Source of the DNA: Strongylocentrotus droebachiensis
Lineage: Eukaryota; Echinodermata; Echinoidea; Camarodonta; Strongylocentrotidae
DNA length: 64,000 nucleotides
Direction of reading: 5' to 3'
Assembly (NCBI GenBank): GCA_035222895.1
Contig: JAVYIG010005279.1
Location: 62,001 to 126,000 of the forward strand
Shown here: one piece after another, positions 22,636-34,741 of the stretch
Numbering within the stretch: position 1 is the stretch's first letter
Layout of the letters: the number at the start of each line of letters is the position of its first letter
The notes under the pieces: generated by a model
What the model saw: the letters and a program-made list of their open reading frames with translations, nothing else
Database searches by the model: none
What the model was told of the DNA's origin: nothing
Position numbers and translations under genes: made by a program

Positions 22636-23140
22636 AGGGAACCAAAACCTTCATACTAAGTTACTTTTACTGTAAAGTTTACGATATTTGGAATAAAATC
22701 AGTGAAAATTTGAACAAAATTGGGCAAGGAATAAGGAAGTTAAAGCTTTTTGAAATGACTAGTCACTAGAGGGCGATATTCAATTTGATGCATCATTTGT
22801 GGACAACTCTCCATGCCTTTTGTACTTCCAATTTCATGTTTTTCCTTCTTTCTTGTGATTGAGATAATCTACTCCCCTGAAAGCAAGGTATATAATGCAA
22901 AATGATATTCTAGTTCACATGTTATGAAGTCGGATCAAGAACACAAATAAATACGAAGAAAACGAAAGAATTGTGAAATTTGAAGTACAAAAGGCATGGA
23001 CAGATGTCCACAAATGACGCATCAAATTAAATATCGCCCTCTAGTGACTAGTCATTTAAAAAAGCTTTAACTTCTTTAATATTCCTTGCCCGATTTTGTT
23101 CAAATTTTCACTGATATTATTCAAATATCTTAAACTTTAC
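22636..23140. mobile_element. TTAA-type MITE, long arms, right end eroded
   Basis: TTAA at 22632, then AGGGAACCAAAACC. Arms pair over about 230 bp (TGACTAGTCACTAGAGGGCG with CGCCCTCTAGTGACTAGTCA; CATGCCTTTTGTACTTC with GAAGTACAAAAGGCATG). The right terminus lacks AGGG/TTAA. Confidence 0.8.
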
Positions 23141-23359
23141 AATGGCTATGCTCACTCTTGCATGAATGGTATGATTCAACCTGCATATTATACTAAAGAG
23201 GATTAATTGAAGTTTATTTTGATTTTAAGAAAAAACAACTTAATATTACATAATAATTTGAAAATCTTAACAATAGATAGTGTCCACTTTCTTTATCTGA
23301 TGGGTGTAGAATTAACTGTCCATCATAATTTACAGTAGAACCTAAGTACATGTACGTAC

Positions 23360-23635
23360 CGAAGACGCAGGCTTATTTAGCCTGCTTTGAACCTGCGTCT
23401 GGCCTGCATTCTTAAATACATGCTAATTATTCCATTGCATGTTAAATTTTAGCCTGTATTTTGCAAAAGCAGTCTTACATGTTTTAGCAGGTTAAATTTT
23501 AGCCTGTTTAAATTAGCATGCATTAAGCAAAACAGTCTTACAGTTTAAGCAGGCTAAATCTCTGCCTACAATTTAAAAATTAGCATGCATAAAATACAGT
23601 GTTTAGCATGCCAAATGAGATGCAGTTTAAAGGTA
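23360..23635. repeat. GCAGGCTAAA-type degenerate tandem repeat (block 1)
   Basis: Short units such as TTTAGCCTGC and AGCAGGTTAAATTTTAGCCT recur every 10-40 bp in both orientations. Confidence 0.85.
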
Positions 23636-23738
23636 AAGACCAGTTTTGGAAACGCCCCCCTTTCAAAAAATGAAATGGAAGCTCTTATTAACAATCATGT
23701 AAAAGAATATGTTTTGACTAATACATGATGATAACATT

Positions 23739-24090
23739 TTGCCAGGAAACCGCCTACTAATTGATATATTTGGTAAATCCTTGGTGTGGTCTGAGCGATT
23801 TCAAAGACAAACTATTAAATTACAAATGGTTCAGAAACGAGCTGCACGTGAAGTGCTGGGAGAAGGATTTGAAGTATCTTCAAATGATATGTTTACTCGC
23901 TTTAATAGGATGGATGCCTATTCAGACACGTTTCCAGTTTGGACGTGCAGTGATGATGTATATATAAATGCATGACATGGCACCAACATATTTAAAACAA
24001 GATTTACATCATGTTAATAGTTCACTACATGATCACAACACAAGACATGCTGTAAGGGATGCATTGTGTGTACCCAAATTTAGGACGGAC
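23739..24090 (+). pseudogene. Degraded LINE reverse transcriptase, C-terminal part
   Basis: Frame 1 reads WSERFQRQTIKLQMVQKRAA then REVLGEGFEVSSNDMF, the 'IkLQkiQnRAaR' block found after the RT domain in Jockey/CR1/RTE-type LINEs. After breaks, MAPTYLKQDLHH and HNTRHAVRDALCVPKFRTD continue the family pattern (P.YL....lR). It interrupts the GCAGGCTAAA repeat, together with a partial TTAA-type MITE end at 23628-23665 (TTTAAAGGTAAAGACCAGTT). Confidence 0.75.
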
Positions 24091-24497
24091 CTGCATAATT
24101 TACATATTTCAGTGTTTTTGCAGGTTAGTGCAGGTTAAAGACAAATGGCAGGCTATTCAAAGCAGGGCAATTTTGCAGGCTAATTGAGCAGGTTAAAATG
24201 ATTTTTCAGGCTATTTAAGCAGGCTAAAATAAGCCTGCTTTTAAAATGTACAGGCTAAATTAAGCCTGCCTAATTTGCATATTTCTGTGTTTTTGAAGTT
24301 CAGTGCTTGCTATAAAGGAATTAGCCTGCATAATTTACATATTTTAGTGTTTTTGCAGGTAAGTGCAGGTTAAAGACAATAGGCAGGCTAACAAAGCAGG
24401 GTAATTTTGCAGGCTAAATGAGCAGGTTAAAATGATTTTGCAGGCTATTTAAGCAGGCTAAAATAAGCCTGCTTTTAAAATGTACAGGCTAAATTAA
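24090..24497. repeat. GCAGGCTAAA-type degenerate tandem repeat (block 2)
   Basis: Includes a duplication of about 220 bp: CATATTTCAGTGTTTTTGCA-like starts near 24105, 24283, 24340, with TTAAGCAGGCTAAAATAAGC at about 24213 and again near 24449. Confidence 0.85.
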
Positions 24498-25034
24498 AGT
24501 GACTCGGTAACATTGTTGAAGGTTGATGAAAAAATTGCTTAATTTTTGTATAAAATGTTTTACTTACTATATTCCTTCTACTTTACTAACCCTCTGACAT
24601 GCAAAAAATCCTGAAAAAATTCTCAAACCACAAAGATATCTATGGTTTTCTTTGAAGGCATCAATGTACGACACCCTCTAACAGTGATTAACAGTAAATT
24701 CTCCCAACCATTTTTGAATTTTCCCAAGCGTTTTTCCATGAAAAAAAGACATAAAACAGGCTATAAAAAATCTGTCAACACTTAAATGTCTGGAATGGAA
24801 TGTAGAGCCATTTTATTGCGTTGTGAAGATTCACATTCACCTAAAATGTAATCAAATTGTAATAATATAGTTGGGAGAATTTAGGAATTGATCAGTTCAG
24901 TTTTTCTCAATTTGTACCATGAATAATTGTACGTTTTCACTCAAATTTTCAGATTATCTTTAATTGTACATCTAGCATTGAAATCACTACCTTAGCACCA
25001 CTATCTTTCATCTGCACAATGTTACCAAGTCCCT
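24498..25034. mobile_element. TTAA-flanked MITE, 537 bp, inside the GCAGGCTAAA repeat
   Basis: Ends AGTGACTCGGTAACATTG / CAATGTTACCAAGTCCCT with TTAA at 24494-24497 and 25035-25038. It splits the repeat, which resumes as GCCTGCCTAATTTGCATATT. Confidence 0.85.
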
Positions 25035-25123
25035 TTAAGCCTGCCTAATTTGCATATTTCGGCGTTTTTGCAGGTCAGTGCTTGCGAAGGAATTAGTCTG
25101 CTCTTTAGCAGCTATGCAGGCTT

Positions 25124-25553
25124 GAGGCTAGCCTATCCGATATGCGTCAGGCTTTATGGCAAATATACTGATCGCTTTATGGAGACTGACATCGGCTCGG
25201 TCAGCCCGAGCGCCTATCATCACTGGTGAACTCATCATTATTCTCATGCATGATTCATAAGACTAGCCTTATTTGGTGATCAATCACTTTGATTCAACCA
25301 ATCAAATATCATCTCCAGGTTCCTCATCGCTCATTGGCCTATTTTGGTCCATGCTACATAAATATACATGAAAGAGCTTTACAGGGGGTTCGTAGATTTT
25401 CTACGAACGTAACATTGTACATAAAAGAAAATAAAACTTTTTGTATGCACCAGTGATGATAGGCGCTCGGGCTGATGCCCGCGCCAATGTCAGTCTGCAT
25501 AACACGATGATACTTGTAAAGCCCGACGCATATCGGATAGGCTAGCTTGAGGC
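25124..25553. repeat. Inverted repeat just inside intron 2
   Basis: 25124-25229 (GAGGCTAGCCTATCCGATAT...GCCTATCATCACTGGTG) is inverted at 25448-25553. The second arm ends about 36 bp from the exon 2 donor. The loop is about 220 bp. Confidence 0.88.
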
Positions 25554-25589
25554 AGGCTATAAGCAGGCCTGCCTTTTCGGTAAAGATAC

Positions 25590-26299
25590 CTCCAATCATA
25601 TGCTCCTCTGGATGTCGCAGTAGATCTTGCACTCCGCCGTCGTACTTCTGCTTAAACTTGCTCGCGGCGCCAGAGATTTTCATGTCCGACATCGTGCTTC
25701 CCCCTCCACCTTTCTTGCTAGCATCCATCGGCTCCAGGTCTCCATTCTCCGTTATCCTGAAGCTTTTTCCCTCGGGCTGGACGACATCTCCATTGCCGTC
25801 TGCATTCACCCTGCCAGCATCCACCACCTGCGAAGCACTATGGTTCAGTCCGACACCACCACCACCACCACCACCATCACCACCACCACCACCACCAGGG
25901 ATGGCGTCATCCCGAACCACAGGTATATCACCGCGCATCACAGGAGCATTAGCAACTATCCCACCGCTGCCACCAGTTTCCGGTTCATCTCCACCAACTA
26001 TACGAATACTGCTAGGTCTAGAATCCTCCTTAGCTTTGGCCTTCTGCAAGGCATTAGCCTCCTCACCAGCAAGCTTCATGGGCACTCCTTGCTCAGTTTT
26101 CTTCTCCAGCTTTTTCTCCTGATCCAGCCAGGCATTCTCTGGGTCTGAACTCTCGCTCCCGAACTCCTCATCGGCTCCATCCCCGTCGTCATCGTCATCG
26201 CCATCGTCACTGTAATCCTCTACCCTGTCTGGCTGCTGGTCTACTAACTTCCCTGCCTTGTCCAGGAAATTGGTGCCCTTTATTCCCCTCATTGAGTTC
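25590..26299 (-). CDS. Gal3ST-like sulfotransferase, exon 2 (acidic/Gly-rich stem)
   Basis: Exon of 710 bp with acceptor ttttcatgcag/GAACTC and donor ATTGGAG/GTATCT. It encodes residues 51-286 and no recognisable domain: an acidic run (about 77-105, DYSDDGDDDDDGDGADEEF), a Lys/Glu-rich helix-like stretch (about 110-142), then low-complexity Gly (185-198, GGGGGGDGGGGGGG, encoded by a CCA/CAC-type trinucleotide repeat), an NHS sequon at 202, and a basic/hydrophobic end (KFKQKYDGGVQDLLRHPEEH). This fits a lumenal stem holding the catalytic domain away from the Golgi membrane. The Gly run lies on a triplet repeat and may vary in length between alleles. On its own this exon is not recognisable as a sulfotransferase; the call depends on the exact splice phase with exon 3 (G/TA = Val). 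Confidence 0.75.
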
Positions 26300-27600
26300 C
26301 TGCATGAAAACAGAAAAATGTGTGGTATTGGAGGTAGATGATATTCATGCTTTATTAAAGAGATGGTTCATTGAAATGTGGAAAAATTGGCAAATTACAC
26401 CTCTACAGATTGCTGAGAACATTAACAAATTGAGCAAAGTACTTTTGAAGCCCTCACTGTTGTGAGGAATAAATTAAATGCAATTTTGTTACCCTTTCCT
26501 GAACCCACTCACTAAGGGAATTGACGGCATTATTTTACATGCGAAACTATGACGTCACAATATGAACAACCTACATCACACAATCGGGACAATGTTGGAT
26601 ACCCATTGCAATTTTCAGATATGGGTTAACGTTGTTTGTATATTTACCGCCAGTGGTGATATTTCCTCTTTTTGGGCATTTTGAATGAGATACTCTGAAT
26701 AAATGATACTTTCTACAAATGTTTGTTTGATTTTTATTTATTTTTCCGTCACATTTGAGCATAAAAATCGGAGAAATAATCACATATTCTGAGGGCACCA
26801 ATTCAGCGTGTATGTGTCTGATCTGGGAAGGCAAAGGACATTTTGCATACTGACCTAACGACTCTTTTGGAGTGAAATAGGCGACAAATTTACATAGAAT
26901 TGTCCAGATATTCATTACAAAAATGTGTGATTAGGCTGATTAATTTACATTTTTGATAAATTAAGTCGTATAGGACCCTGATAAACCGAGAGAAACAGAT
27001 CAGTCCGGTTCGCGATTCACGGCTAGCTCGAGCGCCGGGCTACGGGCTAGGCTGGCTAGCAAGCTGCGCTAGATGTGATGCATGCATATATAGAGGTCAG
27101 TGTATTGCACACATAGTACATGCACAGAGTACGCACGCACAATCAAAAAGAATATTATTAAAAATAATAGCAACCCCAAACCCTATAAAAAATATAAGTC
27201 ATAATTCAGAATTCAGATTTTGTGGAATTACAAAGATATACTGGTCCTGGTAAATTTTCATATGTGAAGTCAATGTGGTAAAATGAATCACCATTGTCAC
27301 AAACAGATAACCAGTTTATAAACATGTTTTCATTTCACAGGATTTAACGTATACTGCAAACGTTTACAGTATTTGACACTCTGTTCAAATTTATACCCCA
27401 TGTCAAGATTTTAGGCATGAATGCAATGCAAGGATGTAAGAAATTAATAATGCATGTGTGCATTGGATATGCACACTTTTCTCAGAATTGAAGAGAATAC
27501 TTTGCTTATTTTGGGGGCGTCACGATTACAACTACCGGTATAGCTTCCTGGTGATCTTCAGCCTGCATTATGCAGTCTGGAGATCACCTTGGGCTATAGC
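26300..27600. other. 3' part of Gal3ST intron 1, no feature
   Basis: AT-rich; no gene. Only scattered short motifs (ACATGTAC, GGCTAG). Confidence 0.5.
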
Positions 27601-27605
27601 TTTAA

Positions 27606-27750
27606 AGGGGCATGTTGCCCGTATTCCAGAGGGCGTTCAAAATACGTACGCGCTGGCGGACGGCGCTATAGCTGCCTATTGACACCAGCAGAATACGGCT
27701 CTTACGCAGATGGCATGTTCCGATAACTACACTGGTGGGAACGTGCCCCT
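27606..27750. mobile_element. TTAA-flanked MITE, 145 bp
   Basis: Ends AGGGGCATGTTGCCCG / GGGAACGTGCCCCT with TTAA on both sides; GTATTCCAGAGG/CAGCAGAATAC inside. Confidence 0.75.
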
Positions 27751-28315
27751 TTAACCATGCCCCTCAAAAGCAGTCAATATTTGTCATGGCCCCCCACTCC
27801 GTGAACGGAGGGATACCATGCTACCAAAATATCCGGTAAAGTGGTACTGTTCACGCACCAAAGTCCGGCTCGTAGTACACAAATATCCGGCCCGTATTGA
27901 CTTTATACACACCGGACTTAGGGGGTGTTTTCAAAAGGAGGGAACATGCATATGTATGCGTACCCTAAATCTAAATAACACTGAGTGGAGGGGCCGGGAT
28001 ATTTGTATACCGGTACTAGATATGAGACCAAGGGCTGGACTTTGTCATCAATGAGCCAAACCTGACTAAGCAGGTTAATAACACTTCTCACTACAGAGGT
28101 AAATATTCAATAAAGACAGCCGTTTCATAGAGACTCGCTTTTCCGACATTCTGACCACTAAACCTTCAGTTTGAAACCAGAAGGGTATTAACTTGTATGC
28201 ATGTACATAATAAACAGTGTTAAGGCCCCTCTAGCTCTTAATACACAAGAAGTAAGCTCATCTGTATGCACATATTACATGTACTAGTATAGGCCTATAC
28301 TACCCTCTCCCTTAA

Positions 28316-28504
28316 AGCCCCATTGCACTACTTATAGCTACTTGCGCCCTCTATATAGCAAACAATGCATACCAATAAGCGGTGCCCGTTGGTCCCCCAT
28401 GATCCTTTTTTTCTTATGTTAATTGAGAGTTGATGAGATCACCACCTGTCAGTAACCATGCAGGGAGGTCTAATCCCTCCTGGCCAAACTAATGCAGCGG
28501 GGCT
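28316..28504 (+). mobile_element. TTAA MITE, AGCCCC family, copy 1
   Basis: Ends AGCCCCATTGCACTACTT / GCAGCGGGGCT, TTAA on both sides, body GGTCCCCCATGATCC and TAATTGAGAG. Reference copy for the family. Confidence 0.88.
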
Positions 28505-28709
28505 TTAAGCTAAGATTCTTCTTAATCCATACATGTATTTCCATATTGAGTAACAGGTAATTCTTTACATCGTATGCAGGGGAAGGAAATCAGACAAATA
28601 TTCTGACAGGTGTTTTTTTGAGCTGAAATAGAATAATTATTATAAAATAAAAATCTGAACGATTGAGGGAAATGAGGGGACGTAATCCTCTTGCAGCTTT
28701 AAGAACTGA

Positions 28710-29019
28710 AGGGTGTTTCACAAAGATCCTTAGTTGAACTTATCTCTAAGTTAGACTTAAAAATTATGGAAAGCCATTAGCATCCTTGAAAATATTTTTT
28801 AAAAGTTATTTTAAAAGGCATAAAATGTGGATTAAAATCATTCATATTTTCTATTATCATGGGCAATTTCATGTTCTTGATGTGGAATTTATGAAAAGTC
28901 TAAAATACTTGAATTTTCACTTTTGAATATACTTTATTTTAAGCCTACAATTGGCTCTCCATAATATTTAAGTCCAACTTAGAGTTAAGTTTGACTTGGT
29001 ATCTTTGTGAAACACCCCC
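28710..29019. mobile_element. Foldback element, ends GGGTGTTTCACAAAGATCC (copy 1)
   Basis: GGGTGTTTCACAAAGATCCT pairs with ATCTTTGTGAAACACCCC; CTCTAAGTTAGACTTAAA and GGAAAGCCAT also pair with the other half. A similar copy is at 58963. Confidence 0.85.
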
Positions 29020-29066
29020 CTGGATGAAGACACATGCAGCCAAATCTCTTAGCACATTTAGACTGG

Positions 29067-29068
<2 letters not shown>

Positions 29069-29097
<29 letters not shown>
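29069..29097. repeat. Poly-A run
   Basis: About 27 consecutive A. Confidence 0.95.
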
Positions 29098-29100
<3 letters not shown>

Positions 29101-29235
29101 AGGCATGCTGACCCGTTATAAATTCAAAAATGTACTAGAGGTTTGTTTTAGAAATTTTGAATTTCAATTATAAATATCTTGATAATCAAACAATCGATTG
29201 GCTTGTAAAAGTCATGGGATTCCTGACTGACTTAA

Positions 29236-29619
29236 AGATAAACTCCAGTTGTGGTAAAAAAAAATAAAAAAATCTCACAGAATCAAACGAAACTTACACT
29301 GAATGTTCAAGATTACAAATAAATGACATGTGCCAAACAATTTTGGAAGAAAATGTATACTGGCTGAGTAATGAACATAGAAAGACAAGAACATCAAGGT
29401 AGTACTAGCCCCGACACCATGTGTGTTGTCCCATATATAGCTTTCTGTGTACAGGGCTTGTTACTTCACCAAGACTCGGCCAAATTTAGTATGATTTTGA
29501 TGACTCCAGAACCTTGCAGTACACACCAATACTTACATGCTACATGATCAACTGTTTCTGATCCATTCCACACCTTTTCTTTCACAATGCAATCGCATTA
29601 CCAGTACTGGAGTTTATCT
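29236..29619. mobile_element. TTAA-flanked MITE, 384 bp
   Basis: Ends AGATAAACTCCAGT / ACTGGAGTTTATCT, TTAA on both sides. The right half (CCAGAACCTTGCAGTACACA) is shared with 21502, 34742 and 60832. Confidence 0.85.
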
Positions 29620-30002
29620 TTAAATAACTGGTCTTTATCTTTAATCTTTAATGTATGTTTCTTTGTAAAATTGTGATTGCTTTTATATATGCATGGCCAT
29701 GCTGAAGAACAGCCATTGGCTGAAGTATGCCACCGTGCTAGAATAAAATAAACAAACAAACAAACATTTCTAATATCTTCATCAGACCCATGATTTAATT
29801 TCCAAGAGGTCTAAAGCTATGTACATACATTATGCATCGCTCCTGTGTAGTTCTTTTCTTTCTTTTCCCTTTGGTGCTGTATAGTGGTTATGTGGTCAGT
29901 AGAGGTGTTGCATTGCAGTTTTCTAACTCTGTGTTCAGATTTCCAAAAGCTATACCTACATGTACATGTAAACGATAAGTAATTACTATTTCCTATATAT
30001 AT

Positions 30003-30245
30003 GCTCCTTTCGCTGTACGACGACTCTTTATACGACGTTTCTTTCCATGATTTTCATATAAATGTCCTGGAGTCTGAACAAGTCAATTGACGTCTTCAAA
30101 ATTAGCTTGTATACATTCAACATTTCTTTATATGATATGTTTTCTAGTCTACATTGTACAAATATGCTCCTTTCGCTGTACAATGATTCTTTATACAATG
30201 TTTCTTTATACAAGTTTCATATCAATGTCCTGGAGTCTGAACAGA
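30003..30245 (+). repeat. Direct duplication of about 80 bp
   Basis: TGCTCCTTTCGCTGTAC with TTTATAC and ending AATGTCCTGGAGTCTGAACA occurs at 30003-30085 and 30165-30245. Confidence 0.85.
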
Positions 30246-30468
30246 CCCTATGACTATAACAAGGGTTTGTGCCTGCAAACTAATGCTGATGCATGAGAGA
30301 ATCCCTCTATCCTAACATGTGGTTTATAATTTATGAACTTGACACATCAATATCGTCTCTAGACTATTACGTGTCGGTGGATACCTCATTGATATCCTCA
30401 AAGAACCCCTTGCTACCAGAGTAGGAGAAGTAAATTGAATCAAGTTTATCGTCTCGATCTTCTTTTAA

Positions 30469-30802
30469 AGGTAAAGAAATGATAAAATTGTGGTTTTGGG
30501 TGCAAAATATCCATTAAACATTGTTTAAATATCACTTCAGAAGTTTAGATGGCAATACTTATTAGATGGCAGTACCTAAATTCACAAAAAAGCAGAAATA
30601 TATGCCCAAATGTTCAATGTTGAAGTGCATTCGCGATATCTATCCAGGCCGGATTGATATGATAATTTACCAAATATATCAATTAGTAGGCAAAATTTGT
30701 ATCATCGGGTATTAGTCAAAACATAATCTTTCACATGATTGGTAATAAGAGCTTCCATTTCAATTTTTGAAAGGGGGACGTTTCCCAAACTGGTCTATAC
30801 CT
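30469..30802. mobile_element. TTAA-flanked MITE, family ending CCAAACTGGTCT
   Basis: TTAA at 30465 and 30803. The right half TTTCCCAAACTGGTCTATAC matches 35519-35835; the left end is diverged. Confidence 0.75.
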
Positions 30803-31504
30803 TTAACCGCTAAATTGATCAAATAGTATCCTTCGAATTGGCAACAATACTATTTTTCTTTTATCGCTACAATGATGAATACAATGCAATGTCTCTGAAA
30901 ACAATGGGCAGGAACGCTGTTGAAATGTATACAATTAATGGCCAGTTTTAATCGAAAGACAAAGGTTTCAATCTCTCAACTTTTTGTCGATTTCAGGATT
31001 TTAAAACTTGTTTTTCTCTTTAAAATTGCTACCATCAAATGCAATAAAGTAACGAAACAAAACGGGGTTTGCCCTTTCTGCTTGTGCACCTCACTATCTG
31101 GTATCAAAAGTTATTGAGCCAGACCACAAAATGTGGAATAATTGTCGCGAAAGGGTTAATTACAGATTCAGTGATATGATATGTACATGTACATGTACAT
31201 AGAGTGATTCAGAGATCAATTTCATCACAAATTTCCTTGGAATAAACTGTTTGACTAGGGTTATTACTTCATTATCTATTAAAATGTAGGGCAAAATAAC
31301 AACAAGTTCCTATAGGAAATCTATTTATTCATATGGTCATACATGTATCTCAGCCAATACTTAACATATTTAATTATTTTTTTACATTTGGACATTATTT
31401 TTGATCAATGCTCTTTCAGAAAATGAAGAAAATGTTGAGAAATTCTAAATCTAGATTTTTATGATGTCACAGATTCGGTACTCTATTATTAGATTGGATA
31501 AAGA

Positions 31505-31648
31505 CAGAGTGTGTTCTTGAATCAGGGCTTAATGCATATAACATTTCGAGCTGATGAAGATGTGATCCGTAACTTCAGGCTAATTTCCTGAATCACAAGA
31601 TGGCGGCTATTTGGCAATTTTGAGCTGATGAGGACAGGCCTCATGAGG
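31505..31648. mobile_element. Fragment of the TAGGCC-TTTGCCAAAT foldback family
   Basis: GGCTATTTGGCAATTTTGAG then CTGATGAGGACAGGCCT is the inverse of the left end of the element at 32631. Confidence 0.6.
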
Positions 31649-31773
31649 CAGCTAGCAGCCCATCAAATACAATTCATGCAGGCCTACATGTACAAGTCGA
31701 TTGGCCTACCTGGATGGGGTGAAGTGGGGTTGTGCCCCTTTAATTGTAATGGTCTTGTATTGAGAGTCTGTAT

Positions 31774-31969
31774 AAATCCTCACTGCACTACTTATAGCTA
31801 CTTGCGCCCTCTACAGGTATATAGCCAACAATGCATAATCCGTGCCTGTTGGTCCCCCATGAGCCCCTTTGTCTCATGTTAATTGAGAGCCGATTTGATG
31901 GGATAACCACCCGTCAGTGACCTTGCAATGTGGTCTAATCCCCCCTGGCCCAACGAGTACAGACGGACT
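31774..31969 (+). mobile_element. TTAA MITE, AGCCCC family, copy 2
   Basis: CACTGCACTACTTATAGCTA...GGTCCCCCATGAGCCC; right TTAA intact, left end diverged (TATAAAT). Confidence 0.8.
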
Positions 31970-31983
31970 TTAATACATGTACA

Positions 31984-32440
31984 GCGTGTCCACACACAAT
32001 TTTTTTAATCCCAAAACTCTATAAAGAAACGTTGTATAAAAAATCAACATATAAATTGCAGGGCGTCCACACACACAAGAAAGTAATCCCGAAACTCTAC
32101 AGCGAAACGTCGTATACATATAGGTGCGCAGTTTGCTAATGCGGTCATGAAACAGAAGCGGAAATGAGAGGTCAGGTCTCCTTTCGCACGCGGTCACGTA
32201 AAGCCCCGCCCAGTTATACCGTTCTATAGATCGACCAGTTATACTAGTCACTTCCACACACAACATATTCCATGATTCTTTATCGAGTTCTAGTTCGAAA
32301 CGATGCCCAGACCCATGTTTCATTATACAATGCTTTGTTATACGACGTACTACTGTACATATGCGTCAACACAGAATTTCATCGTATAACTATACCGTTT
32401 CGGGGTAGTTATACAATGAATTTGTTGTGTGTGGACACGG
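31984..32440. mobile_element. Foldback element, ends GCGTGTCCACACACAA
   Basis: CGTGTCCACACACAA at the left pairs with TTGTGTGTGGACACG at the right. Inner copies of the end (GCGTCCACACACACAA at 32063) and of ACTCTA-AAACGTTGTAT suggest internal duplication. Confidence 0.75.
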
Positions 32441-32630
32441 GGCTAGTTGCTGTACTGTAGCACTCAGCTAACTTGAGACTTGACTGATTTAGTTACGCCA
32501 GGAGCTAAGTTTTATGAAAAATGTTCCAAGTGTCAAACTGTCTTTGAAGTCTGAACCTGCAGACTACCAAAAGAGTGTGAGCATCATTAAATATTGAGAA
32601 CATCAAACCCTACAGAAATGGGACACTAGC

Positions 32631-33045
32631 TAGGCCTGTCCTCATCAGCTCGAGTTTGCCAAATAACCCACTATTTTCAGACTCTTCACCAGACCGATAT
32701 GCTCATAACAAACTAGCTCAGAAAATAAATCTGAGATTGGTGCATGCGCACTTCAGTGACGGACTGTATGATCAGCAAGCAGTTTAAGATTTTACCCATG
32801 CTCTAAAACATGTGCTCCACATCCGATCATACACAGTTTATTTACAAACACAGAAAACCTGAAATTGTTGTGCATGGTGGGACTGTACTTCTGTCTGATA
32901 TGAATACTGGCGCAAATTAACACGCTATTTCGGAAACAAGACCAATATTTCTCCTTGATATTTTCTTGACCAAATAACCCACTATTTGCAACTGCGGTCT
33001 GATGAAAACGCAAATTAACTGGCTAATTTGAGATCGGGCTACTTA
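32631..33045. mobile_element. Foldback of the TAGGCC family (diverged right end)
   Basis: TAGGCCTGTCCTCATCAGCT, GTTTGCCAAATAACCCACTA; right part GAAAACGCAAATTAACTGGC as in the 17141 element. Confidence 0.7.
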
Positions 33046-33299
33046 ACTTATTGTAAGTTGCATTTGCATATTGCACATTGTACAGGTATATTATAATTCT
33101 GAGCCCATATCTACATGTATAATTTTAATTAATACTGATGTACACGTACATGTACATCTAGTCATTATTTTGTTTAATGTATATTATTCTTTGCCGTTTA
33201 ATTTGTAATTCAATATTTATAACATGTTTCTTTGGTATGTCTCTCACTTTTCCTTCCTTTTCCTTTCTTCTTTCTTGCGCTTAGAAACATTAGTATTAA

Positions 33300-33473
33300 A
33301 GCCCCACTGTACAACTTGTATCTACTTGCTCCCTCTATATAGAAAACAAGGCCTAATCGGTGACCATTGGTCCCCCATGATCCTCTTTTTCTTATGTTAA
33401 TTGAGAGCTGAGTTGATGTTAGTGACCTCCCTAGGTGGTCTAAACCCAATAGCCAAACTAGTACAGACGGCCT
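33300..33473 (+). mobile_element. TTAA MITE, AGCCCC family, copy 3
   Basis: TTAA at 33296 and 33474; GCCCCACTGTACAACTTGTA and GGTCCCCCATGATCCTC. Confidence 0.85.
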
Positions 33474-33678
33474 TTAAGCACTTTATAAATATAATGATTT
33501 TTTTTCCCCCTTCTGACTGATGGGTAAAATATTGCATCCTGCATTCCAAGTGGTTTGCACTTTGCATCTACATTACACAAACCCTTGCCAGAGAGGTAAT
33601 AGAGTCTGAAGCACTAGACTACATGTACAGTGTAGCTTGAGAAGGCTACACAGTAACTACCGGTACTGGAAAGGCATA

Positions 33679-33739
33679 CCGTAAATAACGTTGTATAAAC
33701 CGCCCTCGTGTATTAACCGCACCCCTCTTTTTCGCCCTT

Positions 33740-33787
<48 letters not shown>

Positions 33788-34193
33788 CAAGATTTTTTTT
33801 TTGTGTGTGTAAGATCATTACGGTACTGTAAATTAAAAAACAGTAGGGACCTAGGATAGAACCTTGTGGTACACCATGTAATAGAAGAAAAATTGGAGGA
33901 ATTATTATTATAAACTACATATTGAGATCTATCAGAAAGATTACTTTCAAACCAAGATGACAGACAAATTTGAGTGTTGTTCTAGTTTCCGAGTGGTGAG
34001 TCAACACACCGATTACCGAGCTGGGAGACATTGCCAGGCATAGCGCCAGGTGGAGGGGCATAAATTGAAACTTTAAAAAAAAAAAAAATTTTTTTTTTTT
34101 TTTTTTTTTTGGTGTACCGTGTATAAACCGCACCCCCGACTTTGAAATTTTTTCGGCGGCAAAAAAGTGCGGTTTATACACCGTTATATACGG
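33679..34193. mobile_element. TIR element carrying a reverse-transcriptase fragment (copy 2, inverted)
   Basis: Reverse orientation of the 18331 element: CCGTAAATAACGTTGTATAA at the left, TTATACACCGTTATATACGG at the right, TA on both sides. The RT-like part lies on the minus strand (about 33830-33990, SDRSQYVVYNN and GVPQGSILG-like codons). Contains T-runs at 33740-33785 and 34091-34110. Confidence 0.75.
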
Positions 34194-34269
34194 TAGATAT
34201 TTGAAATAATGTATTCTGTTAAGAACTAGAGGTGTGCTGGCAAAATTTCATGCTACATGTACATTGTAG

Positions 34270-34405
34270 GTTTTTTTTTTTCTTTTTTTTTGTCTTGATA
34301 GAAAATATAGGCCTACTGGTAGTTGAAGGACTTCATATACGGTATACATGTACCTGTACCTCTTACTGTAATTATGGATGTGATTACACCCCCCCCCCCC
34401 CCCCA
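34270..34405. repeat. T-run and C-run flanking a short unique stretch
   Basis: T/TC run at 34270-34292 and 16 C at 34389-34404. No feature between. Confidence 0.7.
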
Positions 34406-34741
34406 TACGTCCACTATTGCATTTTTACAACTCAACAACATTTCAACTTGTAGTCTCAATTTCTACAGGCTAGTTTCAATTATTCTTTCACTGACATTTT
34501 CAAACAGACTTCATCTAGTTTTTTCATTGCTTAGTTGTACACACAATCCTCATAAGGCTCGCCCACCGCTGCGGTTCACCATGGCGGTTTTAACTGTTGT
34601 AAAATTAATGATAACAGTGTGGAAGAAAAGATGTACATTGTAGCTACAGCATGCAGCAACGGTCCTACAGTGTACATGTACTCACTTGTGTGTTATGAGG
34701 AACAAAATATGAAATTCAGTAATACATGAACGTATGCTTAA

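Noticed and set aside
25547-26148. Open frames of 173-191 codons on + opposite the stem exon
   Set aside because: Shadows of the minus-strand coding exon; no splice support or homology.
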